From: CAYWTS01 sp964461265
Lineage (GTDB): Bacteria > Bacteroidota > Ignavibacteria > Tepidaquicellales > OLB5
Assembly (NCBI GenBank): GCA_964461265.1
Contig: CAYWTS010000022.1
Span: 1-35,175, forward strand
Reading direction: 5' to 3'
DNA length: 35,175 bases
Position numbers and translations under genes: made by a program. Position 1 is the first letter of the stretch. Every line of letters begins with the position of its first letter. The notes under the pieces were generated by a model. That model was not told the origin of the DNA and did not search any database. It saw only the letters and a list, made by a program, of their open reading frames with translations. Positions 17,285 through 25,801 of the stretch are shown here, piece by piece.

Positions 17285-17436
17285 ATTATGGAGGCGGTCA
17301 ACTTGAATACTTTGGTTAGGTCATATTCGAAGTTTATTGCATTTTGTGTCATTCTTACTTATTCCTGCTCCGTTCTACGAGTTGAGTAATCGGTTAACCG
17401 GCGGTTGCGGCGTAGGGAATTTATTATTAATTTTCG

Positions 17437-18876
17437 CTACTTTATAAGTGTCATCGTTTTAGATACTGCATAATCACCTGAAGTAAGTTTGTATATGTAG
17501 ATTCCGCTAGGATAATTTGAAGCATCCCATTTTACTTCATGACTACCAGCTGTGAAATAGCCATTGACAAGTGTTTGGATTTCCCTTCCGAGAGAATTAT
17601 ATATTTTCAGCGTAATTTCCTGGGCAGCAGGAACAGTAAAACCAATAACTGTAACAGGATTAAAAGGATTAGGATAGTTTTGACGGAGAAAAAAACCGGA
17701 AGGGACTCCCCCTTCATTTGGCGGTATGCCAATCGGTGAACCTGTGATTTTGTAAATTTGTCCTGCACTTGAATAAGAACACAGATACAACTCGTTGTTC
17801 TGATCAATTCCAAAAGTAGAAATCAAGAAGCCAGCCTGAAAAAGAAGTTCGTTTACAGGGGTATTAATTCCGTCCCACGTTAATGCCCAGGTTCTGCCCG
17901 AAATATAATCAGCATAGATGTATTTACCGGTTAGCGAAGTAACTGACGGTCCCCTGTAAACATATCCCCCGGTAATAGATGCACCCTGAGAATGGTCATA
18001 TTCCCAAAGCGGCATTGTCAGTCCTGAAGTATCGCAGCCTGTAGGCGGATTGTAGCAATGAAATCCTTCCATAATACGCCAGCCATAGTTCTTCCCGCTT
18101 TGGATAATATCGATTTCTTCGTATAATCCTTGGCCAACATCTGCACCCCAAACTCTGCCTGTAGGCAAATCGAAGCTGAACTTCCACATGTTTCGCATTC
18201 CCCACGTAAAAATTTCCTGACGCCATCCCTGTGAGTTGTTATAAAAGGGATTTGACGGTGGAATAGAATAATTGTTGTTTCCGGAGGCTGAATCAACATT
18301 GATACGCAGAATTTTTCCAAGCAAAACCGAACGGTTCTGTGCATTGTTCTGCGGGTCGCCGCCCGAACCGCCGTCGCCAAACGATATATATAAATATCCG
18401 TCCGGTCCGAAGCCAAGGCAACCGCCATTATGGTTTGAATATGGCTGAGCTAATTCTATCAGTATTAATTCTGAATTTGCAATAGCTGAATCGGGATTCG
18501 AAGCACTTGTCTGGAATCTTGAAATACGGCTTCTCAGCGGTGCCTGCTGTGTGGTGTAGTTCACATAAAAATACCGGTTGTTCTCGTAGTTGGGGTGGAA
18601 TGCCAGCCCGAGCAGACCCGTTTCGCTCCCCGATTGCGACGCTCTGTCTGAAATGTCGAGGAATATTTTTGTCTGTGTTGTTCCCGGATTGTTAGGAAAA
18701 ACATATATCCTCCCCCGCTGTGTTACCACGAACAGGCGGTTTGTGCCGTCGTATGCATGTGTCAGCTCAACCGGGTAAGAAAATGACAGATTTGGAAATG
18801 CTACCTGCGGTGAATACTGCGGATAGCTTAATTTTGTCAATAAAATAATAAAACAGACTACAAAAGCAGTTCGCAT
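17437..18876 (-). CDS. Secreted PQQ-dependent sugar dehydrogenase-like protein with T9SS domain
   Basis: 479 residues. Signal peptide about 1-19 (to SYPQ). Residues about 25-375 form the six-bladed propeller of the glucose/sorbosone dehydrogenase family. Visible features are GLLGLAFHPNY, the active-site SNHNGGCLGFGPDGYLYISFGD (split here by its key His149) and WGMRNMWKFSFD. Family members oxidise an aldose at C1 with the cofactor PQQ, acting outside the cytoplasm. The T9SS sorting domain follows (YPNPFNP, ending SKTMTLIK), so it is sent to the cell surface. An AAGGAAGG-like ribosome site precedes the ATG. Some family members are structural or bind other ligands, so enzyme activity is likely but unproven. 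Confidence 0.88.
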   Translation of the reverse strand: MRTAFVVCFIILLTKLSYPQYSPQVAFPNLSFSYPVELTHAYDGTNRLFVVTQRGRIYVFPNNPGTTQTKIFLDISDRASQSGSETGLLGLAFHPNYENNRYFYVNYTTQQAPLRSRISRFQTSASNPDSAIANSELILIELAQPYSNHNGGCLGFGPDGYLYISFGDGGSGGDPQNNAQNRSVLLGKILRINVDSASGNNNYSIPPSNPFYNNSQGWRQEIFTWGMRNMWKFSFDLPTGRVWGADVGQGLYEEIDIIQSGKNYGWRIMEGFHCYNPPTGCDTSGLTMPLWEYDHSQGASITGGYVYRGPSVTSLTGKYIYADYISGRTWALTWDGINTPVNELLFQAGFLISTFGIDQNNELYLCSYSSAGQIYKITGSPIGIPPNEGGVPSGFFLRQNYPNPFNPVTVIGFTVPAAQEITLKIYNSLGREIQTLVNGYFTAGSHEVKWDASNYPSGIYIYKLTSGDYAVSKTMTLIK

Positions 18877-18990
18877 TATAAATCCTTCCTTTTAGTTAAT
18901 TTTTAGTAATTCCCGCCCCACGTTAGTGGTGGCTTCTGCCAAAAACGGGAATCTGCTTATAATTTTATGGGGAATATACTTTCATTCACC

Positions 18991-19044
18991 CACCCCGTCT
19001 GCCAGGCAAATGCAGGACATCCACCCCTCCGTTGGAGGGGACTT
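18991..19044. repeat. CACCCCGTCTG...GGGGACTT dispersed repeat with hairpin
   Basis: Starts CACCCCGTCTG and ends with the perfect hairpin CCCCTCC-GTT-GGAGGGG at 19024-19040, then ACTT. A diverged copy of the same layout lies inside a coding region at about 26767-26825. It sits just after the BI-1 gene stop (minus strand). Confidence 0.6.
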
Positions 19045-19053
19045 GGTTTAAGT

Positions 19054-19761
19054 TCATCTTCTTCTTCCCAGCAATCTCAGCAAAAACAGGAACAGGTTGA
19101 TGAAATCAAGATAAAGAGCAAGTGCACCCATAATCGATGCTTTGGAGCCCTCCTCCGAGCTGCTGTCTATACCCATGCTCATATTCTTTATTTTCTGTGT
19201 ATCCCATGCGGTTAATCCTATAAAGATAATAACACCTGCATAACAGATTATCCAATCAAGCGATTCGGATGCAAAGAAGAAATTGGCAATAGATGCAATA
19301 ATAAGCCCAATCAAAGCCATCATCATTATCCCGCCGAAGCGTGAGAGGTCGATCTTTGTTATATAACCTAACACGCTTGTTCCAGCAAACATTCCAGCTG
19401 TCACAAAGAATGTCACTGCAATTGAACCGAGCGAATAAACCATAAAGATCAGTGAAAACGTAACACCGTTCAGTGCTGCATAAGCAAGGAATATAAGTAT
19501 TCCAAGCATAGCAGGGATTTTATTTATCGAAGCTGAAAGTCCCCAAACAATAGCAAGCTCAAGTATCAGCAAAAAATAAAAAATAAAGGGATTTTCTATC
19601 ATAACCCAGCGAAGTCCGGGCAGTGCTACTTCAATGCCCAGTGCAACTAATGCTGTGACGGCAAGCCCAGCGGTCATCCAGTTATAGACCTTTAATATAA
19701 AAGAAGACTGCACCCTGCTTTGGTCTAAGGTGCTTTCAGAGGTTACCGGTATTGGCTCCAT
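19054..19761 (-). CDS. Bax inhibitor-1 / YccA family membrane protein
   Basis: 235 residues with about seven membrane segments after a short polar N-terminus, a normal size for bacterial BI-1 proteins. Family signs are the VYNWMTAGLAVTALVAL start, the GVTFSLIFMVY segment, GLTAWDTQKIK before the last helix, and YLDFINLFLFLLRLLGRR at the end. The conserved acidic residues in the late helices (AWDTQ and YLDFIN) correspond to those gating a pH-sensitive calcium leak in the Bacillus homologue YetJ. The physiological role in this organism is not known. It is divergent from the gene at 19855. Confidence 0.92.
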   Translation of the reverse strand: MEPIPVTSESTLDQSRVQSSFILKVYNWMTAGLAVTALVALGIEVALPGLRWVMIENPFIFYFLLILELAIVWGLSASINKIPAMLGILIFLAYAALNGVTFSLIFMVYSLGSIAVTFFVTAGMFAGTSVLGYITKIDLSRFGGIMMMALIGLIIASIANFFFASESLDWIICYAGVIIFIGLTAWDTQKIKNMSMGIDSSSEEGSKASIMGALALYLDFINLFLFLLRLLGRRR

Positions 19762-19854
19762 ATTACTTCCTATTATTTAATTATTTATAATTAGTATTAT
19801 AGTTAAAATATAAATATTTTTACTAAAATTAAACACCTGTAAAAGAAGCTTGTC

Positions 19855-21153
19855 TTGCGTATAAAAAAAATTCTTAAGAATAAACCGTTCATCATTACAT
19901 TAACGCTAACCGGAGCAGTATGTTTAACATTGATTGTGCTCTGGATATCTGGCGTTTTCAGCAGCAAAGAAACAAAAACGGGTAAATCTGAAATCACAAC
20001 TTCAGAATCCAAAACTGAACCTGAAGAAATCAAAATAGAACCGGGTAAAGAAAATGTTTTTTTTGATAAATCAATCGATTCCGTATTATTTTCATACGGT
20101 ATCAAAAAAGAGTGGATTAGTACTGTATACGCTTCCGATACATCCAGAAAATCAAAAACTAAAAAAGAACAAATAAAATTCCGCTGGTTTACAAAAACAG
20201 TTCAGGTGCCTAAAGATGTAAACGGTATCGAATTAAACAGCGGGATAACAGACATAATAAACCTGCTTTCCCTCAATTCATCGGTAGAAGAAGATATCAG
20301 AACAAAGAATTTCGTGATGATGGTTTCAGATACTTCGAAGCAGGAGCTGCCTTTGGCAAAAATAAGCATAAACTTTTCGGATAAGATAGAAAGAGATGAC
20401 GGTGTTTTTGTTATTCTTTTAAAGATAACCAAAGATTATACGAAAGATGAAGTTACAATTATTTCCGCCGATATGCAGGAGTTCAGCGTATTGATAACTC
20501 CGCAGAGGGAAGAACCGGAAATTATTAATTTACTCAAACAGTCTGACAACGATATAATACTTGCAGTAACCTGCGGTGACAGGGCTAATTACAGTGCCGA
20601 ATTCCGAAATTCTATGGGATTTAAAGAAATCAGGGAAAAAGTAAAACTGCTTTATTCCGATTTTCCTTTTATTAAAACTGTGCTTCTGTTAAGCGAGGGT
20701 TCAGAAACTCCAGATACTAATACAATTAACCAGATTATAACGGAGTATAAAAATTTCCAGGTTAAAGTGATTAACGATAAAATGCTAACCATATTTACTC
20801 CTGAAGAAACCAAAGATAACAGCTCTTTGTTTACAGCAATGCGGATAAAAGTTAAACAGGCAAAAAAAATAATTTTTACTCTCGAAATTCCGTTTAAGCG
20901 TTTAAATGATTTTTACGAATCGTGCAGCAACTTACGAAAGCTTGGCTATAAGTTTTATGCATTTAACGAATACATTGCTAAAGAAGAAATGCTTAGGAAA
21001 AAGGAACTGGAGCAGCAGATGAAAAAGGAACAGGAAAAAACAGAACAAAAAGAGAAAGACGTAAAAAAGACCGATAAAAAAAAACCCGAACCAACGAAGA
21101 AAACAAAACCGGTAAAGGAGAATACCGAAAAGAAAAAAAATGAGAAGAAATAG
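19855..21153 (+). CDS. Membrane-anchored protein of unknown function with Lys/Glu-rich tail
   Basis: 432 residues from a TTG start (LRIKKILKNK); no upstream ATG fits the frame. A basic N-terminus is followed by one membrane segment (about 12-34), so most of the protein should lie outside the cytoplasm. Residues 35-65 are a Ser/Thr/Glu-rich linker. Residues about 65-345 are globular alpha/beta without a motif I recognise. The last about 80 residues are a highly charged Lys/Glu helix and linker (EQQMKKEQEKTEQKEKD), probably coiled coil then disordered. A tail this basic could bind nucleic acid, lipopolysaccharide or peptidoglycan, but that is speculation. It is divergent from the BI-1 gene with 93 bases between. 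Confidence 0.75.
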   Translation: MRIKKILKNKPFIITLTLTGAVCLTLIVLWISGVFSSKETKTGKSEITTSESKTEPEEIKIEPGKENVFFDKSIDSVLFSYGIKKEWISTVYASDTSRKSKTKKEQIKFRWFTKTVQVPKDVNGIELNSGITDIINLLSLNSSVEEDIRTKNFVMMVSDTSKQELPLAKISINFSDKIERDDGVFVILLKITKDYTKDEVTIISADMQEFSVLITPQREEPEIINLLKQSDNDIILAVTCGDRANYSAEFRNSMGFKEIREKVKLLYSDFPFIKTVLLLSEGSETPDTNTINQIITEYKNFQVKVINDKMLTIFTPEETKDNSSLFTAMRIKVKQAKKIIFTLEIPFKRLNDFYESCSNLRKLGYKFYAFNEYIAKEEMLRKKELEQQMKKEQEKTEQKEKDVKKTDKKKPEPTKKTKPVKENTEKKKNEKK

Positions 21154-21261
21154 ATTGTGTGCAAATCCTTTTTGTAATTACAGCCTGTCCCGATTTATAT
21201 CGGAGACGAAAGCTGGAACCCAAAAAATTAAATATTGAAGTTACTCAGAACTGAATATTAT

Positions 21262-21355
21262 TAGCCCCGACATTTATGTCTGGGTTAAAGAATAGTTTAT
21301 TTTGCGGGCTTTAGTTTAAAAATATTCCGGTGACTAAAGTCAGATTAGTTTTAAA
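21262..21355. repeat. About 95-bp dispersed repeat, copy 1
   Basis: Starts TAGCCCCGACATTTATGTC, has a GGGCTTTAG core and ends TAGTTTTAAA. A diverged copy in the same orientation is at 23848-23945. Together they bracket the HEAT-cyclophilin gene. It lies in the 379-base spacer 21154-21532, which has no gene; the other part of that spacer is the next element. Confidence 0.75.
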
Positions 21356-21361
21356 TATACT

Positions 21362-21489
21362 AGAGGTTGTCCCAAAAGTGTTTTTGTATCCGCAACACTT
21401 ACGGTTGCGTGCAATTTTCTTGCTTAATAGCAACTATTAAAGTAGCGGTTACAGTTTTCTTGCAAGAAAATTGTCTTTTGAGACAGCCT
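21362..21489 (-). mobile_element. MITE-like structured element, copy A
   Basis: About 128 bp. It begins GAGGTTGTCCCAAAAG and ends CTTTTGAGACAGCCTT, which are near-perfect inverted ends. Homologous to copies at 29753-29881 and 32274-32401 but in the opposite orientation. CTA occurs on both flanks and may be a 3-bp target duplication. It carries no gene. It ends 43 bases before the HEAT-cyclophilin start and may influence its transcription. Confidence 0.75.
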
Positions 21490-21532
21490 TCTATAAGCAC
21501 ACTCGAATTTGCTAAAACAGAATTAAAAATTT

Positions 21533-23826
21533 ATGAAAATAAATATCCTTATTTTTACGGTACTAATTATTCTTCATACTTCACTCCACGCACAGCACTT
21601 TTCATCCGATGAGAGGAAAATACTTGAATTTCAGGATTTAAGAACACTTGGTACCAACAATGAATTGCTTGATTACCTTAAAACGGATAATGAAACAATA
21701 CAGTTACGCACGTTGACAGCACTTGCAAACATTTCAGATACAAATACAATATCGGATTTAAGCCGTGTATTATTGACAAGCATATATGCTTCAGTCCGTT
21801 TAAAAGCTGTATTTGCACTCGGACAGATGCCTTGCCGCGGCTCGGTTGTTGCACTGCAAAATGCACTGGAAACAGAAAAAACGGAAACAGTGATAGAATC
21901 AATACTTGATGCACTCGGCAGGGTTGGTGACGAAGAATCATTGAACATAGTTTGCGGTATGAAAAATAAGAGTGATAATATTAACAAATCTATAGCAATG
22001 AGTATCGCCCGGTTTGCAATGAGGAAAATCTGGAGTCAAAAATCTCTTGAAACGCTTGTTGAGTTCAGCCATTCGAATAATGAAATTGTTTTTCGTGACG
22101 CTGCTTACGGCTTAAGCTGTATCGGTGATAAAGATTTGTTACGCCCGGTTAAAGCTGATATTAAAAATCTTACCACAAATCCCGACGCGCTAACCCGTAT
22201 GTGGGCTTACACAGCACTTGGCAGAACTAAAGACAGCACGGAGTTAAAATATATACTTGATAGAGTAAATAGTGAAGAAAGCTGGAAAGTAAAAGTATCT
22301 ATGTTTAATGCCACATCGAATTTTGAATACTCGGATGAACTAATCAAGGATGATTATTTAATTGAAAAATTTTACGACTTAAACCATCTTATTTATCCAA
22401 ATGTAATTATTTCATCATTTAATGCGGTTAAAAAATTATTTAGCAAATTGCCTAGTGACCATAAATTAAAAATAAAAATTAAGAAAGGGACATCATGGAT
22501 TTTTAAGGAAGTATGGTCAGAGAACGATACAATTATTTATCTTCGAGATGCTCGTGAAACGGAAGGAATAAACATGCTTGCATATCTTTATAAAGATGAA
22601 ATTAAAAATGAATTACTTAAATTACTGAGTGAATCTCCAAGCTATGATGTCAAAGCTGCAGTTATCCGTTCATTCGGTTATTTTAACGACCCGATGGTTT
22701 ACAGGGAACTTCGTGACAGCATAAGTGCTATAGTGCAGCGTTACAAACCCGGAAATGATTACAAAAAAGGTGCAATGATTGGAAGTGAGGATTTAGCAAA
22801 GTTATACAAAGCATTCGTTGAAACGCTTGCTGACTTAGACGATAAAATGGACGATGAGAACAGGAACATAGTCCGATTAATCTTTACGGAGTTTGCTGCT
22901 TCAAGAAATTTGGGTATTGTTGTCCCGTGCTTAACAAACCTTACAGATACAATCTACACAAAATACCGCGATGAAACATCACAGGTTTTATTATTCGATT
23001 ATAACGAGTTAAAATATCCCGAAGATTCAGATGTTATGCAGATGTTTTGCTGGACGTTCGGTGAATTGAAAAGCAAAAATGCTGTTGAACTGTTAAAAAA
23101 GAATCTTGACTCACCTAATTACGACCTTGCCCAAACCTCTGCCGAAGCATTAATGAAAATTACAGGTGAGGACTTTACAAAAGATATAAAAGCACCAAAG
23201 TTCAGAACCGATTTTGACTGGGATTACATTGAAAAAATATTCGATACAAAATATGCTGTAATCAAAACTAATTATGGAAATATAAAAATAGAATTATTAC
23301 CTGAAGTTGCACCGTTTACTGTTTTGAATTTCGTAAAACTTTCCAAAAAGAAATATTTTGATGGCATAGTATTTCATCGTGTTGTGCCTAACTTTGTAAT
23401 TCAAACCGGTGATCCTACTGGTTCAGGTTATGGCGGTCCGGGCTGGTCGATAAGAAGCGAATTTTCGGACTTAACATACGATGAATATGTAGTAGGAATG
23501 GCATCAAGCGGGAAGGATACAGAGGGCAGTCAGTTCTTTATAACACATTCACCGCAANNNNNNNNNNNNNNNNNNNNNNNNNNNNNNNNNNNNNNNNNNN
23601 NNNNNNNNNNNNNNNNNNNNNNNNNNNNNNNNNNNNNNNNNNNNNNNNNNNNNNNNNATCAAGCGGGAAGGATACAGAGGGCAGTCAGTTCTTTATAACA
23701 CATTCACCGCAACCTCACCTTGATGGCAGATATACAATTTTTGCAAAAGTGATTGACGGAATGGATGCAGTGAATAGTATTATGGTTGGTGATAAAATAG
23801 AAACGGTTACAATAACTGAAAAATAA
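21533..23826 (+). CDS. Exported HEAT-repeat protein with C-terminal cyclophilin peptidyl-prolyl isomerase
   Basis: If the false gap (see 23558-23657) is collapsed, this is one intact 712-residue protein. Signal peptide 1-20 (ends LHAQ). Residues about 30-560 are HEAT-like alpha-helical repeats (for example YASVRLKAVFALGQM and DVKAAVIRSFGYF). Residues about 575-712 are a cyclophilin domain: the start AVIKTNYGNIKIELLPEVAP, catalytic Arg616 in FHRVVPNFVIQTGDP, SQFFIT, then LDGRYTIFAKVIDGMDAV. The enzyme speeds cis-trans turning of X-Pro bonds. The exported location and the long repeat scaffold suggest a periplasmic folding helper, perhaps for T9SS or outer-membrane cargo (inference). As assembled, the frame breaks at the gap, because 155 extra bases are not a multiple of three. 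Confidence 0.85.
23503..23557. repeat. 55-bp exact duplication before the gap
   Basis: Identical to 23658-23712 just after the gap. Both encode the same cyclophilin stretch, so this is contig overlap and not biology. Confidence 0.95.
23558..23657. other. Scaffold gap (100 N), probably false
   Basis: The contig ends on both sides are the same 55 bases. The scaffolder apparently failed to merge them and placed a default gap. True distance is probably zero. Confidence 0.93.
23658..23712. repeat. 55-bp exact duplication after the gap
   Basis: Second copy of 23503-23557; continues directly into the last 37 codons of the cyclophilin domain. Confidence 0.95.
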
Positions 23827-23847
23827 ACCTGATGCTACAACTAAATA

Positions 23848-23945
23848 TAGCCCCGATATTTATCTCGGGGGTAAAAAGTGCTTACTTAATTGTGGGGCTT
23901 TAGCCTAAAAATATTTTGATGACTAAAGGCACAATAGTTTTAAAC
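23848..23945. repeat. About 95-bp dispersed repeat, copy 2
   Basis: Begins TAGCCCCGATATTTATC, shares GGGGCTTTAG and ATGACTAAAG with copy 1 at 21262, and ends TAGTTTTAAAC. Same orientation as copy 1. Confidence 0.75.
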
Positions 23946-24088
23946 TCAGTTCCACTACTTACCCCTAGTGCTCGGGGAGGCTTCCGCCAAAGGTCGTGGT
24001 TATTCAGAACAAGTTACTTTAAAAAATATTAAACATTGCAAACTATAAAGCATTACAGAGATAAATATAAAAAACAATAATAATCATT

Positions 24089-24517
24089 ATGAAACAAATC
24101 ACATTTATCATTCTATTTTTTTTACTTTCATCTGCAGCCTTGCATTCGCAGGAGCTATCGGTAACAAAGATGAAAACGGTTACAACCGAGGTAATCGAAC
24201 TTTTCATGAAAAGCAATCCTAATGAGCGGCTGAGGGATTACATCTCGGACGAATGGCAGGAGAGCAAACATATAAACGCCAATAAATATAAAATTAATTA
24301 TTACACTCCCGAAGAATATCAAATTATCATTGCTTTGGGGAATATGTGTGTAGTTTCTATCGGCGGAAGCTCGTGGAAACACCTGCTCATTTTCAAATTC
24401 ACGGAAGAATACGGGAAGTATAAGCTTGTTCCAAAAGGTATTTCAAAAGCTACTGGTGAATACATAGACCCCTGGTGGGAAGTGTATGAATATATTTGCC
24501 GTGATAAAGAAAAATAA
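24089..24517 (+). CDS. Small exported protein of unknown function
   Basis: 142 residues with a clear signal peptide (1-20, ending LHSQ). The mature part of about 120 residues is mixed alpha/beta (MKSNPNERLRDYISDEW, then KHLLIFKFTEEYGKYKLVPKG) and ends in a Trp-rich PWWEVYEY stretch. There are two cysteines (Met-Cys-Val and Ile-Cys-Arg). It has no lipobox and no T9SS domain, so it should stay in the periplasm. I do not recognise the family; the shape is reminiscent of small lumen proteins of the NTF2-like type, but this is not firm. The next gene starts 106 bases downstream. Confidence 0.75.
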   Translation: MKQITFIILFFLLSSAALHSQELSVTKMKTVTTEVIELFMKSNPNERLRDYISDEWQESKHINANKYKINYYTPEEYQIIIALGNMCVVSIGGSSWKHLLIFKFTEEYGKYKLVPKGISKATGEYIDPWWEVYEYICRDKEK

Positions 24518-24623
24518 AAGACAGATAACTGATAAGAATTCCATTAGGTATAGATTTTAGAGCAAGATTTTACCCTAATATCTGTGTTTATAATTAAGTA
24601 TATTTGAAAATAAATAAGAAATT

Positions 24624-25478
24624 ATGGCTGATATTCCTAAAATTCCCGTACTTAATCCCAATGAACTGCTTCCGGGAGTTAAATTTAAAATTGCAGTTGC
24701 CTCAGGAAAAGGCGGTGTTGGAAAATCTACTGTTGCTGTAAACATCGCAGCAGCACTTGTAAAAGAAGGTTTTAAGGTTGGATTGCTTGATGCCGATATA
24801 TACGGACCATCGATACCTTTGATGCTAAACGTAAACCAGCGTCCTAAACTTATGCGTGCTGATAATAGAACAGTAATGATTCCCGTTGAAAAATATTCGA
24901 TGAAGCTGATGTCGATAGGGTTTTTAATTGACCAAAACGATGCTGTTGTTTGGCGCGGTCCAATGGCAGCAACCGCATTACGTCAGTTTATGACGGATGT
25001 TGTTTGGGGTGAGCTTGATTATATGATTTATGATATGCCGCCCGGCACAGGCGATATACAGCTTACTTTATCTCAAACAATACCGCTTACTGGTGCATTG
25101 ATTGTTACAACACCGCAGGATATTTCGCTTACCGATGCCCGTAAAGGTGCAAAGATGTTCGAAAAGGTAAACGTACCGGTGATTGGAATAATAGAAAATA
25201 TGAGTTATTATATACGACCTGACGGAAGTAAAGATTATATTTTCGGGCAGGGCGGGGGTGAAAGGCTTAGCAGGGAACTTGGAATTAACTTCCTGGGTGA
25301 GATTGCTATAAATACAGCTATACGCATAGGAGGTGATGAAGGCAATCCCATCGTACTTAAGGAACCCCGTTCAACCGAAGCATTGCAATTTGCCGAAATT
25401 GCAAGAAATTTGAATAAAATAATAAAAGATAACGAGAAATCGTTTACCGGTCAGCCGCAGATTGAAATATCTTTATGA
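24624..25478 (+). CDS. Mrp/NBP35-family P-loop ATPase (iron-sulfur carrier type)
   Basis: 284 residues. Walker A is GKGGVGKS at residues 28-35 with the deviant MinD/Mrp signature. DADIYGPSIP and MPPGTGDIQLTLSQ are diagnostic for Mrp/ApbC. Family members carry and hand over Fe-S clusters in the cytoplasm. Two oddities: the usual N-terminal DUF59/MIP18 domain is missing, and the CxxC normally found after ENMS is replaced by YYIRPDGSKDY. In fact the whole protein has no cysteine. It therefore cannot bind a cluster with its own thiols and may act with a partner. The next gene, a NifU-like scaffold, is an obvious candidate. Together with it and plsY it forms an operon. Confidence 0.9.
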   Translation: MADIPKIPVLNPNELLPGVKFKIAVASGKGGVGKSTVAVNIAAALVKEGFKVGLLDADIYGPSIPLMLNVNQRPKLMRADNRTVMIPVEKYSMKLMSIGFLIDQNDAVVWRGPMAATALRQFMTDVVWGELDYMIYDMPPGTGDIQLTLSQTIPLTGALIVTTPQDISLTDARKGAKMFEKVNVPVIGIIENMSYYIRPDGSKDYIFGQGGGERLSRELGINFLGEIAINTAIRIGGDEGNPIVLKEPRSTEALQFAEIARNLNKIIKDNEKSFTGQPQIEISL

Positions 25479-25525
25479 TTTTTCTTTAATGAAATTTTAA
25501 CAGATTATTATTATTATAGTATAAA

Positions 25526-25801
25526 TTGAAACCCGATTCTCAAAAGAATCGTTTTTCGGAGATAAATCTGCCGGAAATAGAAAATAGTGTAAAAACGGTT
25601 CTTGATAAAATCAGGCCTTATCTCAGGATTGACGGCGGAGATATTCATCTTGTAAAAGTTACGACCGATGGTTTTGTGGAGCTGAGATTGACAGGTTCGT
25701 GCAGTACATGTCCGCTAAAGCCGATGACACTCCGTGCCGGAATTGAGCGGGCAATCATGCATGAAATTCCGCAAATAAAACGTATAGAATCAATAAGTTA
25801 A
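25526..25801 (+). CDS. NifU C-terminal-domain iron-sulfur scaffold protein
   Basis: 91 residues from a TTG start. The family motifs are LRIDGGDIHLVKV and GSCSTCPLKPMTL, with the cluster-binding CxxC at Cys59 and Cys62. NifU-type domains assemble a [4Fe-4S] cluster and pass it on, often working beside Mrp/ApbC or SufBC. It starts 47 bases after the mrp-like gene, and its stop TAA overlaps the ATG of plsY by one base (TAATG), so translation of the two is likely coupled. Confidence 0.9.
   Translation: MKPDSQKNRFSEINLPEIENSVKTVLDKIRPYLRIDGGDIHLVKVTTDGFVELRLTGSCSTCPLKPMTLRAGIERAIMHEIPQIKRIESIS

Larger units (their letters stand above)
17009..17306. repeat. Outer inverted-repeat element of a nested pair
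   Basis: TCAAGTTGACCG at 17009-17020 and CGGTCAACTTGA at 17295-17306 are a perfect 12-bp inverted repeat enclosing 274 bases. The interval also holds the inner element, a CCCCGACATTCATGTCGGGG hairpin at 17222-17241 and a terminator-like hairpin. No reading frame of interest is present. This fills most of the 557-base space between two convergent genes. Confidence 0.6.

Noticed and set aside
21367..21612. 81-codon frame over element copy A
   Set aside because: It spans the non-coding element and the signal peptide of the real gene in another frame.
23503..23712. True tandem duplication in the cyclophilin domain
   Set aside because: The copies are exact, abut a 100-N placeholder and restore the frame when merged; contig overlap is simpler.
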